Program-made: the position numbers and the translations under genes
Assembly (NCBI RefSeq): GCF_003206155.1
Contig: NZ_PZJV01000001.1
Location: 1,195,314-1,259,313, forward strand
Source of the DNA: Salinicola halophilus
GTDB taxonomy: Bacteria; Pseudomonadota; Gammaproteobacteria; Pseudomonadales; Halomonadaceae
DNA length: 64,000 bases
Reading direction: 5' to 3'
Notes under the pieces: generated by a model
Databases searched by the model: none
What the model was told of the DNA's origin: nothing
The model's input: the letters and a program-made list of their open reading frames with translations, nothing else
In this document: positions 52,508 through 60,075 of the stretch, piece by piece
How the letters are laid out: the number at the start of each line of letters is the position of its first letter
Numbering within the stretch: the stretch's first letter is position 1

Positions 52508-53329
52508 ATGTCCGAAAGGACCATCCTGGTCGTTCTCGACGGCCTCAATCACGCCGTTGCCCAGCACGCCATGGGCTATCTTCACGCCCTCTGCGAGGCC
52601 GACCGCGCCACCTATCACACGCTGGAGTGCGAACTGCCGGCGATGTCGCGACCGCTCTACGAATGCCTGCTCACCGGTGACCGCCCGGTGGACTCCGGCG
52701 TGGTCAATAACGACGTGGTACGCCGCTCCACCGGAACCAGCCTGTTCGACCTGGCCGTGGCCCAGGGCCGCCGCACGGCTGCCGCCGCCTACCACTGGGT
52801 GAGCGAACTCTACGTCGAGGCGCCCTTCGACCGCGTCAGGCACCGTCTGCGACAGGATCGCGACGCCGCCATTCAGGCGGGGCTTTTCTACTGGCGCGAC
52901 CACTACCCGGACGATCATCTCTTCAGCGACGCCGAAGCGCTGCGCCAGCTTCACGAGCCGGACTTCATGCTCGTCCATAGCATGAACATCGATGACGCCG
53001 GCCATCGCTATGGCGCGGACTCCGCAGGCTATCGCAACGCTGCCCGCCAGGCCGATATCGCCCTCGCCGACTATCTGCCGCTCTGGATGGCCGCGGGTTA
53101 CCAGATTCTGGTGACCGCCGATCACGGCATGAACGACGACCGCTCGCATTCGGGCAAGCTCGTCGAGGAGCGCCGCGTACCGCTCTGGACGCTGGGCAGC
53201 GCCTTCGTCGAGCAGAGCGTGACCGGTATCGAGCAGACCGAAATCTGCGGCACGCTGGCAACGCTGATGGGGCTCGAGCACACCAAACCGGTGGCACATG
53301 CGCTCCTCGCGGCGGGCGCTGCCACGTGA
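52508..53329 (+). CDS. Cytoplasmic alkaline-phosphatase-superfamily hydrolase
   Basis: A 273-residue protein without signal peptide, of the type I phosphodiesterase/nucleotide pyrophosphatase/phosphonoacetate hydrolase branch. The full two-metal set can be placed: Asp11 (VVLDGLN), nucleophile Ser46 (PAMSRPL), Asp162 and His166 (NIDDAGH), Asp205-His206 (TADHGMND) and His214 (SHSGK). Ser replaces the Thr usual in this branch. It would cleave a P-O or P-C bond in the cytoplasm. The ATG at 52508 has AGGAG 9 nt upstream. The stop overlaps the first permease start (TGATG). Being inside an importer operon, it likely acts on the imported compound; the substrate is unknown. Confidence 0.82.
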   Translation: MSERTILVVLDGLNHAVAQHAMGYLHALCEADRATYHTLECELPAMSRPLYECLLTGDRPVDSGVVNNDVVRRSTGTSLFDLAVAQGRRTAAAAYHWVSELYVEAPFDRVRHRLRQDRDAAIQAGLFYWRDHYPDDHLFSDAEALRQLHEPDFMLVHSMNIDDAGHRYGADSAGYRNAARQADIALADYLPLWMAAGYQILVTADHGMNDDRSHSGKLVEERRVPLWTLGSAFVEQSVTGIEQTEICGTLATLMGLEHTKPVAHALLAAGAAT

Positions 53330-54162
53330 TGTGGCGTTCACGACCGCCGCTGGCGCTCGCCTGGCTGCTCCCCTTCGCGCTGATCTTCGGGGGCTTCCAG
53401 CTCGCCCCGCTCGGCTATGTGGCGCTGGGGGCGTTTCGCGTCGACGATGGCTGGGGACTCGACCACTTTCGCGAAATCGCCACCTCGCCCTTCTACCGCC
53501 AGGCGATCGGACGCAGCCTCGAGATCGCCCTGGTATCGAGCGCGGCCGGCCTGATCGTCGCCACCCTCGCCTGCTACGGCCTTACCCGCGCCGGCGGCCG
53601 TATCCGCCGCGTGCTGATCGCCTTCACCAACATGACGAGCAATTTCGCCGGCGTGCCGCTGGCGTTCGCCTTCATCATTCTGCTCGGCGCCAACGGCACC
53701 CTGACACTGGCGCTCGAACGCCTGGGGCTGGTCGATACCTTCAACCTATACTCGCGTGGCGGGCTGATGATCATCTACACCTGGTTCCAGGTGCCCCTCG
53801 GCATTCTGCTGCTGCTACCCGCCTTCGCCGGGCTGCGTCGGGAGTGGCGCGAGGCGGCGAGCCTGCTGGGGGCCGGACGTCTCGACTACTGGCGCCATAT
53901 CGGCCTGCCGGTGCTCTGGCCGAGCCTGATGGGCACGCTGACGATCCTGCTCGCCAATGCCATCGGCACCTACGCGACGGTCTTCGCGCTGGTCGGCAAC
54001 AACTACAACCTGCTGACGATCCGCATCGCCAACCTGGTCTCCGGAGACCTCTTCCTGCAGCCGCAGCTGGCCAGCGCGCTGTCACTGGTCACCGTCGCTC
54101 TGCTGACGCTGATGACGCTCACCCAGCAGCGACTGACGCGCGGGAGGTCGACATGCGGGTAG
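53329..54162 (+). CDS. ABC transporter permease 1 of the phosphonate-type operon
   Basis: A 277-residue inner-membrane permease with six membrane segments. The EAA loop is EWREAASLLGAGRLDYWRHIGLPVLWPS. The first helix is LALAWLLPFALIFGGFQLAPLGYVALGAF. It fits the PhnU/CysU-like permease family. The ATG at 53329 shares its A with the preceding TGA; a GTG at 53326 is also possible. It overlaps permease 2 by 10 nt. Together the two form the channel for the ligand of the upstream binding protein. Confidence 0.9.
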   Translation: MWRSRPPLALAWLLPFALIFGGFQLAPLGYVALGAFRVDDGWGLDHFREIATSPFYRQAIGRSLEIALVSSAAGLIVATLACYGLTRAGGRIRRVLIAFTNMTSNFAGVPLAFAFIILLGANGTLTLALERLGLVDTFNLYSRGGLMIIYTWFQVPLGILLLLPAFAGLRREWREAASLLGAGRLDYWRHIGLPVLWPSLMGTLTILLANAIGTYATVFALVGNNYNLLTIRIANLVSGDLFLQPQLASALSLVTVALLTLMTLTQQRLTRGRSTCG

Positions 54163-54977
54163 ACATCGAACGTCGACGGCGCGACGGGCTGGCGCTGCAC
54201 TGGTGGATTCTCGTACCGGTTTTCGTGTCGCTGGCGCTGCCGTTGGCGGCGACCCTTCTCTATGCGGTTTCCACCCGCTGGGGCGCCACGCTGCTGCCTG
54301 ACGGTCTCACCCTCGAGTGGCTGCAGCGGCTCTGGCAGACGCCGCGTTTTCTCGCGGCGTTCGGCCGCTCGCTCGTCGTCGTCGTCGCGTCGCTGGCCCT
54401 GTCGCTGGTGCTGATCCTGCCGGTGGCGTTTCTCGCCCATACTCGCTTCACCGGGTTGGCGCGCTGGATGAACGTACTGGTACTGACACCGTTCGCGGTA
54501 CCGCCGGTGGTGACCTCGGTGGGACTGCTCCAGCTCTACGCCGGCGGCCCGCTGCCGCTGGTGGGCACGCCATGGATCCTGATCTTCACCTACGTCTCGA
54601 TCGCGCTGCCCTTCGTCTACCGCTCGCTGATCAACAGCCTGCGCGGCATCGACGCCGCCGAACTGATGGAAGCCGCGCAGCTCCTCGGCGCCAGTCCCCT
54701 GGTCGCGTTCCTGCGCGTGATCTTGCCCAACCTCCGGCTGGGAATCCGTATCGCGATCTTTCTGTCGCTGTCGTTTCTGATCGGCGAATTCGTCTTCGCC
54801 AACCTGCTGGTGGGTACGCGCTTCGAGACGCTGCAGATCTATCTCTTCAACGTCCGCCGCGAGAGCGGGCATTTCACCAGCGCACTGGTCATCACCCTGT
54901 TCACTTTCATCCTGATTCTCACCTGGCTGGGCAACGGCAAGAGCGAGATCGTCGCCCCTGAGGAGCGCGCATCATGA
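54153..54977 (+). CDS. ABC transporter permease 2 of the phosphonate-type operon
   Basis: A 274-residue permease with six membrane segments, beginning MRVDIERRRRDGLALHWWILVPVFVSLALPL. The EAA loop is DAAELMEAAQLLGASPLVAFLRVILPNLRLG. The start ATG at 54153 is preceded by GGGAGG. The gene overlaps permease 1 by 10 nt and the ATPase by 4 nt (ATGA), so the operon is translationally coupled throughout. A long open frame runs from 53298 into this gene but its first 850 nt are out of frame with permease 1 and not coding. Confidence 0.9.
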   Translation: MRVDIERRRRDGLALHWWILVPVFVSLALPLAATLLYAVSTRWGATLLPDGLTLEWLQRLWQTPRFLAAFGRSLVVVVASLALSLVLILPVAFLAHTRFTGLARWMNVLVLTPFAVPPVVTSVGLLQLYAGGPLPLVGTPWILIFTYVSIALPFVYRSLINSLRGIDAAELMEAAQLLGASPLVAFLRVILPNLRLGIRIAIFLSLSFLIGEFVFANLLVGTRFETLQIYLFNVRRESGHFTSALVITLFTFILILTWLGNGKSEIVAPEERAS

Positions 54978-56083
54978 GATCTTCGTCGGCCACGGCCGCC
55001 CCCGCCGCCAAAACGGGGCGCGCTGCAGAAACGGGGCGCGCCGCGGCAACGGCTAGCGCCGCCTATCTGCGACTGCGCGGCGTGCAGAAGTCCTTCGGCG
55101 AGACGCCGGTGCTCCAGGCCATCGACGCCGATATCGACCGCGGCGAGTTCGTCACGCTGCTCGGCCCATCGGGCTGTGGCAAGTCGACGCTACTGCGCAC
55201 GATCGCCGGGCTCAGCTCGCTGGATGCGGGGGACATCGCGGTCGCGGGAGAGACGATCACACACCTGCCGCCGCAGCGACGGGATATCGGCATGGTGTTC
55301 CAGCACTACGCGCTCTTTCCCAATATGAGCGTGGCCGACAACGTCGGCTTCGGGCTACGCATGCGACGCGTCAACCAGGCCGAGCGACGTGAACGCATCG
55401 ATCAGGCGCTCACGCTGGTGGATCTGCAAGCGCACGCCCGCCGCTTCCCGCACCAGCTCTCCGGCGGGCAGCGTCAGCGCGTGGCGCTGGCACGGGCGCT
55501 GATCACCCGGCCGCGCATTCTGCTGATGGACGAACCTCTCTCAGCGCTCGATGCCAAGATACGCCAGCATCTACGCGAGCAGCTGCGATCCATCCAGCAG
55601 ACACTGTCGCTGACGACACTGTTCGTCACCCACGATCAGGAGGAGGCGATGATGCTGTCCGATCGCATCTTTCTGATGGGTGAGGGTCGGATCCTGCAGC
55701 ACGGCGACGCCGAATCGCTCTATACCCGCCCCGCCAGCGAAGCCGTGGCGAGCTTCGTCGGCGCCTACAACACGTTCGACGCCGAACAGGCCACTCGGCT
55801 GCTCGGCCACGACACGCAAGGCCGGCGCTTCGCGGTACGCCCCGAAGCGCTCTATCTCGTCGCCGACGAGCCCTCGTCATCGCTGCCGCCGAACCCCGGC
55901 CCGGGCTGCCCCGGCAGGATCGTCGCTCGGCAGCTACTGGGCAGCATCGTCCGCTACCGCGTCGATTGCGACGGGCTGAGCATGAACGTCGATACCCTGA
56001 ATCGCGGCGCGCGCTTTCTGATGGCGACGAAGACGCCGGTCGTGGTGTACGCCGATGTCGACGAGGTGCGAGTGATGTCGTGA
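54974..56083 (+). CDS. ABC transporter ATP-binding protein of the phosphonate-type operon
   Basis: A 369-residue ATPase of the PotA/FbpC/PhnT type. Walker A GPSGCGKST, Q-loop VFQHYALFPNMSV, signature LSGGQRQRVALARA, Walker B ILLMDEPLSALDAKIR and switch His in FVTHDQEEAMM are intact. The C-terminal ~110 residues form a TOBE-type domain. The first 30 residues (Ala/Thr/Gly/Arg-rich, AKTGRAAETGRAAATASAA) precede the domain and are encoded by an 18-bp tandem repeat; they are not part of the usual fold. The ATG at 54974 overlaps permease 2. It is the last gene of the operon. Confidence 0.92.
   Translation: MRSSSATAAPAAKTGRAAETGRAAATASAAYLRLRGVQKSFGETPVLQAIDADIDRGEFVTLLGPSGCGKSTLLRTIAGLSSLDAGDIAVAGETITHLPPQRRDIGMVFQHYALFPNMSVADNVGFGLRMRRVNQAERRERIDQALTLVDLQAHARRFPHQLSGGQRQRVALARALITRPRILLMDEPLSALDAKIRQHLREQLRSIQQTLSLTTLFVTHDQEEAMMLSDRIFLMGEGRILQHGDAESLYTRPASEAVASFVGAYNTFDAEQATRLLGHDTQGRRFAVRPEALYLVADEPSSSLPPNPGPGCPGRIVARQLLGSIVRYRVDCDGLSMNVDTLNRGARFLMATKTPVVVYADVDEVRVMS
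55011..55064. repeat. Three imperfect 18-bp repeats in the ATPase gene
   Basis: AAACGGGGCGCGCTGCAG, AAACGGGGCGCGCCGCGG and CAACGGCTAGCGCCGCCT follow each other in frame and encode an Ala/Gly/Arg repeat before the nucleotide-binding domain. Confidence 0.8.
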
Positions 56084-56137
56084 TCGGGAACTGAAAGTCG
56101 AAAACGCGACGCCCGAGCGCCAACCCGACGAGCAGAC

Positions 56138-56172
56138 AAAAAAAGCCCGCGCAAGAGGGGGGATGCGCGGGC
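56138..56172 (-). terminator. Rho-independent terminator downstream of the K+ channel gene
   Basis: On the minus strand the stem GCCCGCGC (56145-56152)/GCGCGGGC (56165-56172) is followed by seven T. It lies 162 nt after the channel stop codon. It may also mark the end of the convergent ABC operon, though only the minus strand has a T-tract. Confidence 0.72.
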
Positions 56173-56334
56173 GAGGCGGGGTGTTACCTAGGAGATGCAT
56201 CAACGATACGAACAACGGCTGAGAATCGATGACGACTCGAGTTTCAACCGGCGCGGCGGCGACCGCCACGCGATGCAATTATATTAGTCTCCTTATATTT
56301 TCTCCGCAATGCGATTTCGCAATCGCCGCGATGG

Positions 56335-57150
56335 TCAGGGTCGATCGTCGTCGGTGGATTCTCCCGTGTCGCGATGTCGCTCTTCCCGATAGGTTCTCAG
56401 CTCCTCGCGCAGCGCTTCGATCTCCTGCTGGAGCTCGCTGACCTGCTCGATCATGTGCCGCATCATTCGCCGATTGGCCTTGTGCTGGCGCGAGTCGGAT
56501 TCGCTTTGATCCTCGACGAACAGCGAACCGACGTAGGCCGCGAAGCTACCGAAAAGACCGACGCCGCAGACCATCAGCAGCACGGCGACCACCCGACCGA
56601 GCGTGGTGATCGGGTAGTAGTCGCCGTAGCCCACCGTCGTGACCGTGACGATCGCCCACCAGAGCGCTTCTTCCGCCGTATTGATCGGGCTATCGGGGTT
56701 GGGCGTCTCGACCATCAGCACGGTCAGCGCACCGAAGATCACCAACAGGACGGTCGCCGTCGCCGCCGAGGCGAGAACGCCCTCCGCGCGATTGCGAAAC
56801 AAGAGCTGCCAGATCAGCTCGAGCGAGCGCAGCGCCCGCAGTACCCGCAGCACCTGAACCACGCGAGCCAGCCGCGCGGCCTGGAACCAGCCGGCGGGAA
56901 TGCAGGCGAGCAGGTCGAGCCAGCCCCAGCGCATGTAGCGCCACTTGTTCGGCGCGCGGTAGAAGCGTTGGCAGAAATCGACGAAGAAGACGGCGCAGAC
57001 CACATAGTCCATGTAGCCGAGCAGGCGGGTGATTTCTTGCGGGAGCGAGAAGAACGTATCGGCGACCAGCGCCCCGAGGACGTAGAAGGAGAGCGCGAGG
57101 ACGAAGAACTGAAACGGCGTGACCGACTCTTTCATCCGCGATGCGTTCAT
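56335..57150 (-). CDS. Voltage-sensor-like potassium channel
   Basis: A 271-residue six-helix ion channel. The selectivity filter is TVGYGD (172-177) after the pore helix EALWWAIVTVT. An S4-like helix RLARVVQVLRVLRALRS carries Arg at positions 93, 96, 102, 105 and 108, every third residue, as in voltage-gated channels. The C-terminus (about 220-271) is a charged coiled coil (MMRHMIEQVSELQQEIEALREELRTYREE), probably for tetramer assembly. It should pass K+ across the inner membrane. The ATG at 57150 gives MNASRMKESVTPFQF; the frame extends a few codons upstream. It lies 73 nt after DUF3581 on the same strand. Confidence 0.9.
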   Translation of the reverse strand: MNASRMKESVTPFQFFVLALSFYVLGALVADTFFSLPQEITRLLGYMDYVVCAVFFVDFCQRFYRAPNKWRYMRWGWLDLLACIPAGWFQAARLARVVQVLRVLRALRSLELIWQLLFRNRAEGVLASAATATVLLVIFGALTVLMVETPNPDSPINTAEEALWWAIVTVTTVGYGDYYPITTLGRVVAVLLMVCGVGLFGSFAAYVGSLFVEDQSESDSRQHKANRRMMRHMIEQVSELQQEIEALREELRTYREERHRDTGESTDDDRP

Positions 57151-57223
57151 GGGCGATCCGCTGGATGGGAATCCCTGGCGACCCACTCGCGAAAGAGACG
57201 GCGGCGCCCCTTTCGTGAATCAC

Positions 57224-57937
57224 TCACGCCGAGCAGGGGCTGGTGGACTGGAGCTTGACGAAGTCGGTGACGAACGTGTCCATCTTTTCGGCGTCGTATT
57301 CCTGCAGGCCGCTGATGACCAGTTTCTTGGAGCCGATACCCACGGCCTTGCCGTGACAGCGCATCTCGAACTCCAGATGCGCCTCGCCGCGTTTGCCCTT
57401 CACCCCGAGCGTGGCGCCGGCGAAGGCGAGATCCAGATCGCAGGGATCGTGATCTTCGAGGCTGAAGCCCATGCTGTCGTAGATCACCAAGGGGCGCTGC
57501 GGATTGAACATGACGCCTTTCTCTTCCAGCAGCGGCTTGAGGTAGTGGGGAAAATTGCGTCCCGAAAAGGCCACGTAGCGTCGCGTGAAGGTCTCGACGG
57601 TTGCCGGGTCGCGGATGGTCCAGCCCTCGCGGCGCACGCTCAGATAGCGCTTGCCGGCCTCATCGACCACGTCCACCGTGCCCTCGCCATCCTCGACGAA
57701 GCACAGCGTGACGCTGTCACCGACCATGCCGCAGAAATGAAACGTCATGCGCTGGGAGAGGCCGTAGCGCGCGAGCACCAACGCGAACAGGAGATCGCCG
57801 GGCACGCAGAAGCGCCGCGCGCAGGGATCGTGGATCGGGTTGAAATCTCCCGCGATTTCCCGCGCGAAGCGACTGGCCTGCTCGGCCGTGATGCAAACCC
57901 GATCCGCATCGGTAGAATGAAACTCGTCCAGAAACAT
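57224..57937 (-). CDS. DUF3581 family protein
   Basis: A 237-residue protein matching DUF3581 as I remember it. Features include SRFAREIAGDFNPIHDPCARRFCVPGDLLFALVLARYGLSQRM near the N-terminus, whose DFNPIHD segment recalls hot-dog (MaoC-like) hydratases, and a C-terminal AHLEFEMRCHGKAVGIGSKKLVISGLQEYD. The function is unknown; the hot-dog resemblance suggests an acyl-thioester or related ligand. The ATG at 57937 is the domain start. Divergent from ychJ. Confidence 0.85.
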   Translation of the reverse strand: MFLDEFHSTDADRVCITAEQASRFAREIAGDFNPIHDPCARRFCVPGDLLFALVLARYGLSQRMTFHFCGMVGDSVTLCFVEDGEGTVDVVDEAGKRYLSVRREGWTIRDPATVETFTRRYVAFSGRNFPHYLKPLLEEKGVMFNPQRPLVIYDSMGFSLEDHDPCDLDLAFAGATLGVKGKRGEAHLEFEMRCHGKAVGIGSKKLVISGLQEYDAEKMDTFVTDFVKLQSTSPCSA

Positions 57938-58040
57938 AGATAGTCGATCGACACGTCGCGTGGCTGATACGGGAACCCAAGAGGCGCTTTGTATCACAAG
58001 CCGCTGTCGAGTTCAGCGTTGCCGTAACATTTCGAGACAA

Positions 58041-58562
58041 ATGACAGTGACCGACCCTGCCGATATTTCCTCGCCTGCCGCGCGTTCCCCGAGCGACCCA
58101 TGCCCCTGCGGTACGGGACAACCCTATGCCCGATGCTGCCGACCGCTTCATCGTGGCGAAGCGGCTGCCGACTCCCCCGAGCGCCTGATGCGCTCGCGCT
58201 ACAGTGCCTTCGCCCTCGGTGGGCTCGGTCACTATCTCCTCGATACGTGGGAGCGGGAGAGCCGCCCGGCGCTGAGCGCACGGGCGCTGGACGATACCGA
58301 CTGTCGCTGGGAGGGCCTCGAGATCATCGCCACCCAAACCGAAGCGACCCGCGGGGTGGTCGAGTTCAAGGCCTATCATCGCCCGCGCCTCGCCCCCGGA
58401 GCGCCGCTCGACGTTCTTCACGAGCGCTCTCGCTTTCGGCGTCGCGCCGGTGTCTGGCGCTATCTCGACGGCGTCATCGATCCACCGGCTGCCGCGGTCG
58501 CGCGTAACGCGCCCTGCCCCTGCGGTAGCGGCAAGAAGGCCAAGCGCTGCTGTCATGCGTAA
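58041..58562 (+). CDS. YchJ-family protein with two SEC-C motifs
   Basis: A 173-residue protein. A SEC-C zinc motif PCPCGTGQPYARCCRPLH lies near the N-terminus, and a second, PCPCGSGKKAKRCCH, at the extreme C-terminus. Between them is the NTF2-like YchJ domain (PERLMRSRYSAFALGGLGHYLLDTW...EFKAYHRP). SEC-C motifs bind zinc and mediate contact with protein partners such as SecB. The cellular role of YchJ is unclear. The ATG at 58041 (MTVTDPADISS) adds an 18-residue polar leader. Divergent from DUF3581. Confidence 0.92.
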   Translation: MTVTDPADISSPAARSPSDPCPCGTGQPYARCCRPLHRGEAAADSPERLMRSRYSAFALGGLGHYLLDTWERESRPALSARALDDTDCRWEGLEIIATQTEATRGVVEFKAYHRPRLAPGAPLDVLHERSRFRRRAGVWRYLDGVIDPPAAAVARNAPCPCGSGKKAKRCCHA

Positions 58563-58731
58563 CGCCGGTCACTGAACCCCGCTCCGACAAGCCGCGGTAT
58601 CGCACGCCCGGATGCCGGCACCACGACGATCCCGGCGGCGAAGTGGCAGGCGCCGCGTGCGCGGGCTAGGCTGACGGCGTTCTCGAAACCGGCTCGGTTA
58701 CGGTCATCCTCTTCATCATTCGGTCAGATCC

Positions 58732-60063
58732 ATGGAAACGCCCGACAGCGCGACTCAGTTCTTTACCTCTCTCCAGGCGCGTTTCGGCGAATGGCTCGAC
58801 GTGCCAGGCTGGATTCTGCTGCCGCTATCGGTGCTGATCTTCGCGGCCATTCTCGATCTCGTCCTGTACTTCACTCTCGGCCGACTCGACCGCCGCCTGC
58901 AGCGCTCGCCCCGGCGCTGGGACGATCCGATCATCCATGGGCTGCGCCTGCCGCTGCGCTGGTGGGTCTGGCTGACCGCGCTGTTCGTCGCCATCGGCAC
59001 CCTGGGCGCCCATTTCGGCATCGGTCAGCTCACGGCCGCCCTCTACAAGATCGGCGCGTTGACGACACTCTTGCTCGTCGCCTGGGGCGGGCTGCGCCTC
59101 TTTCGCCGACTCGAGCAGCGTCTGACGTTTCCCCCGGCGCACTGTCACGCCCAACCGGTCGACAAGACCTCGGCCTCGGCGCTGACCAAGATCGTCGGCG
59201 CCGTGCTGCTGGTCACCCTGACGCTGATCGGGCTGCAGGTGCTCGGCGTGTCGATGTCGAGCATTCTCGCCATGGGCGGCTTCGGCGGACTGGTCATCGG
59301 CTTTGCCGCCCGCGACGTCATGGCCAACTTCTTCGGCGGCATGGTCGTCCATCTGGACAAACCCTTCGTCGTCGGCGACTGGGTTCGCTCGCCCGAGCGG
59401 CAGATCGAGGGCATCGTCGAAGACATCGGCTGGCGCCTGACCACGGTGCGGACCTTCGCCGGCCCGCCGCTCTATATCCCCAACGCCTGGTTCAGCCAGA
59501 TCTCGGTGGAGACGCCGACGCGCATGGTGAGCCGGCGCCTCTGGGAGACCGTAGGGATTCGCTACGAGGATGCCGACAAGATCGAGGGCGTCGTCCAGAA
59601 CATCCGCGGCGCGCTGCTCAGTCACGAGGAGATCGATCAGGACGAACTGATCACGGTCAACTTCGTGACTTTCGGCCAGTACTCGCTGGACATCATGATC
59701 TACGCCTTCACCCACGAGACCGACTGGCAGCGCTTTCACGAGATCAAGCAGGACGTCCTGCTCAAGATTCGCGACATCATCTACGACCACGACGCCCAGC
59801 CGGCGATCCCGGCGTCGCGGCTCTATTTCCCCGAGGGCTTCGAGCGCTCGGGATCACGCGACGACAGTGACGATCGGGACGCGGCGAATGGCGAGCGCGC
59901 CGACGCTACACGTCAGTCGGATGACCGCGATGACCGCCAAGACGACCGCCAGGGTCAGGAGGATCGGCGAGACGCCAACGACCGCGCCACGCAGCGGCGC
60001 GATCGCTCCCAGAAGGCACCTCGTCGCGGCCCTACCGAGGACGACCAGGACGCCGACGCCTGA
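58732..60063 (+). CDS. MscS-family mechanosensitive channel
   Basis: A 443-residue channel. Three to four membrane segments lie in residues 25-190. The pore-lining TM3 and beta domain read SILAMGGFGGLVIGFAARDVMANFFGGMVVHLDKPFVVGDWVRSP, with the MscS Gly/Ala packing. The soluble cage follows up to ASRLYFPEG (about 375). The last ~70 residues are a low-complexity tail rich in Asp, Arg and Gln. It would release solutes on hypo-osmotic shock, relevant to a halophile. The ATG is at 58732. It is convergent with pdxR, 12 nt apart. Confidence 0.93.
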   Translation: METPDSATQFFTSLQARFGEWLDVPGWILLPLSVLIFAAILDLVLYFTLGRLDRRLQRSPRRWDDPIIHGLRLPLRWWVWLTALFVAIGTLGAHFGIGQLTAALYKIGALTTLLLVAWGGLRLFRRLEQRLTFPPAHCHAQPVDKTSASALTKIVGAVLLVTLTLIGLQVLGVSMSSILAMGGFGGLVIGFAARDVMANFFGGMVVHLDKPFVVGDWVRSPERQIEGIVEDIGWRLTTVRTFAGPPLYIPNAWFSQISVETPTRMVSRRLWETVGIRYEDADKIEGVVQNIRGALLSHEEIDQDELITVNFVTFGQYSLDIMIYAFTHETDWQRFHEIKQDVLLKIRDIIYDHDAQPAIPASRLYFPEGFERSGSRDDSDDRDAANGERADATRQSDDRDDRQDDRQGQEDRRDANDRATQRRDRSQKAPRRGPTEDDQDADA

Positions 60064-60075
60064 CCCTCTGAGCAT

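Noticed and set aside
53298-54152. A long frame fused in frame to permease 2 (559 codons in total)
   Set aside because: Its first 850 nt are an Arg/Pro-rich out-of-frame reading of permease 1, whose own frame has six clear membrane helices and overlap-coupled ends.
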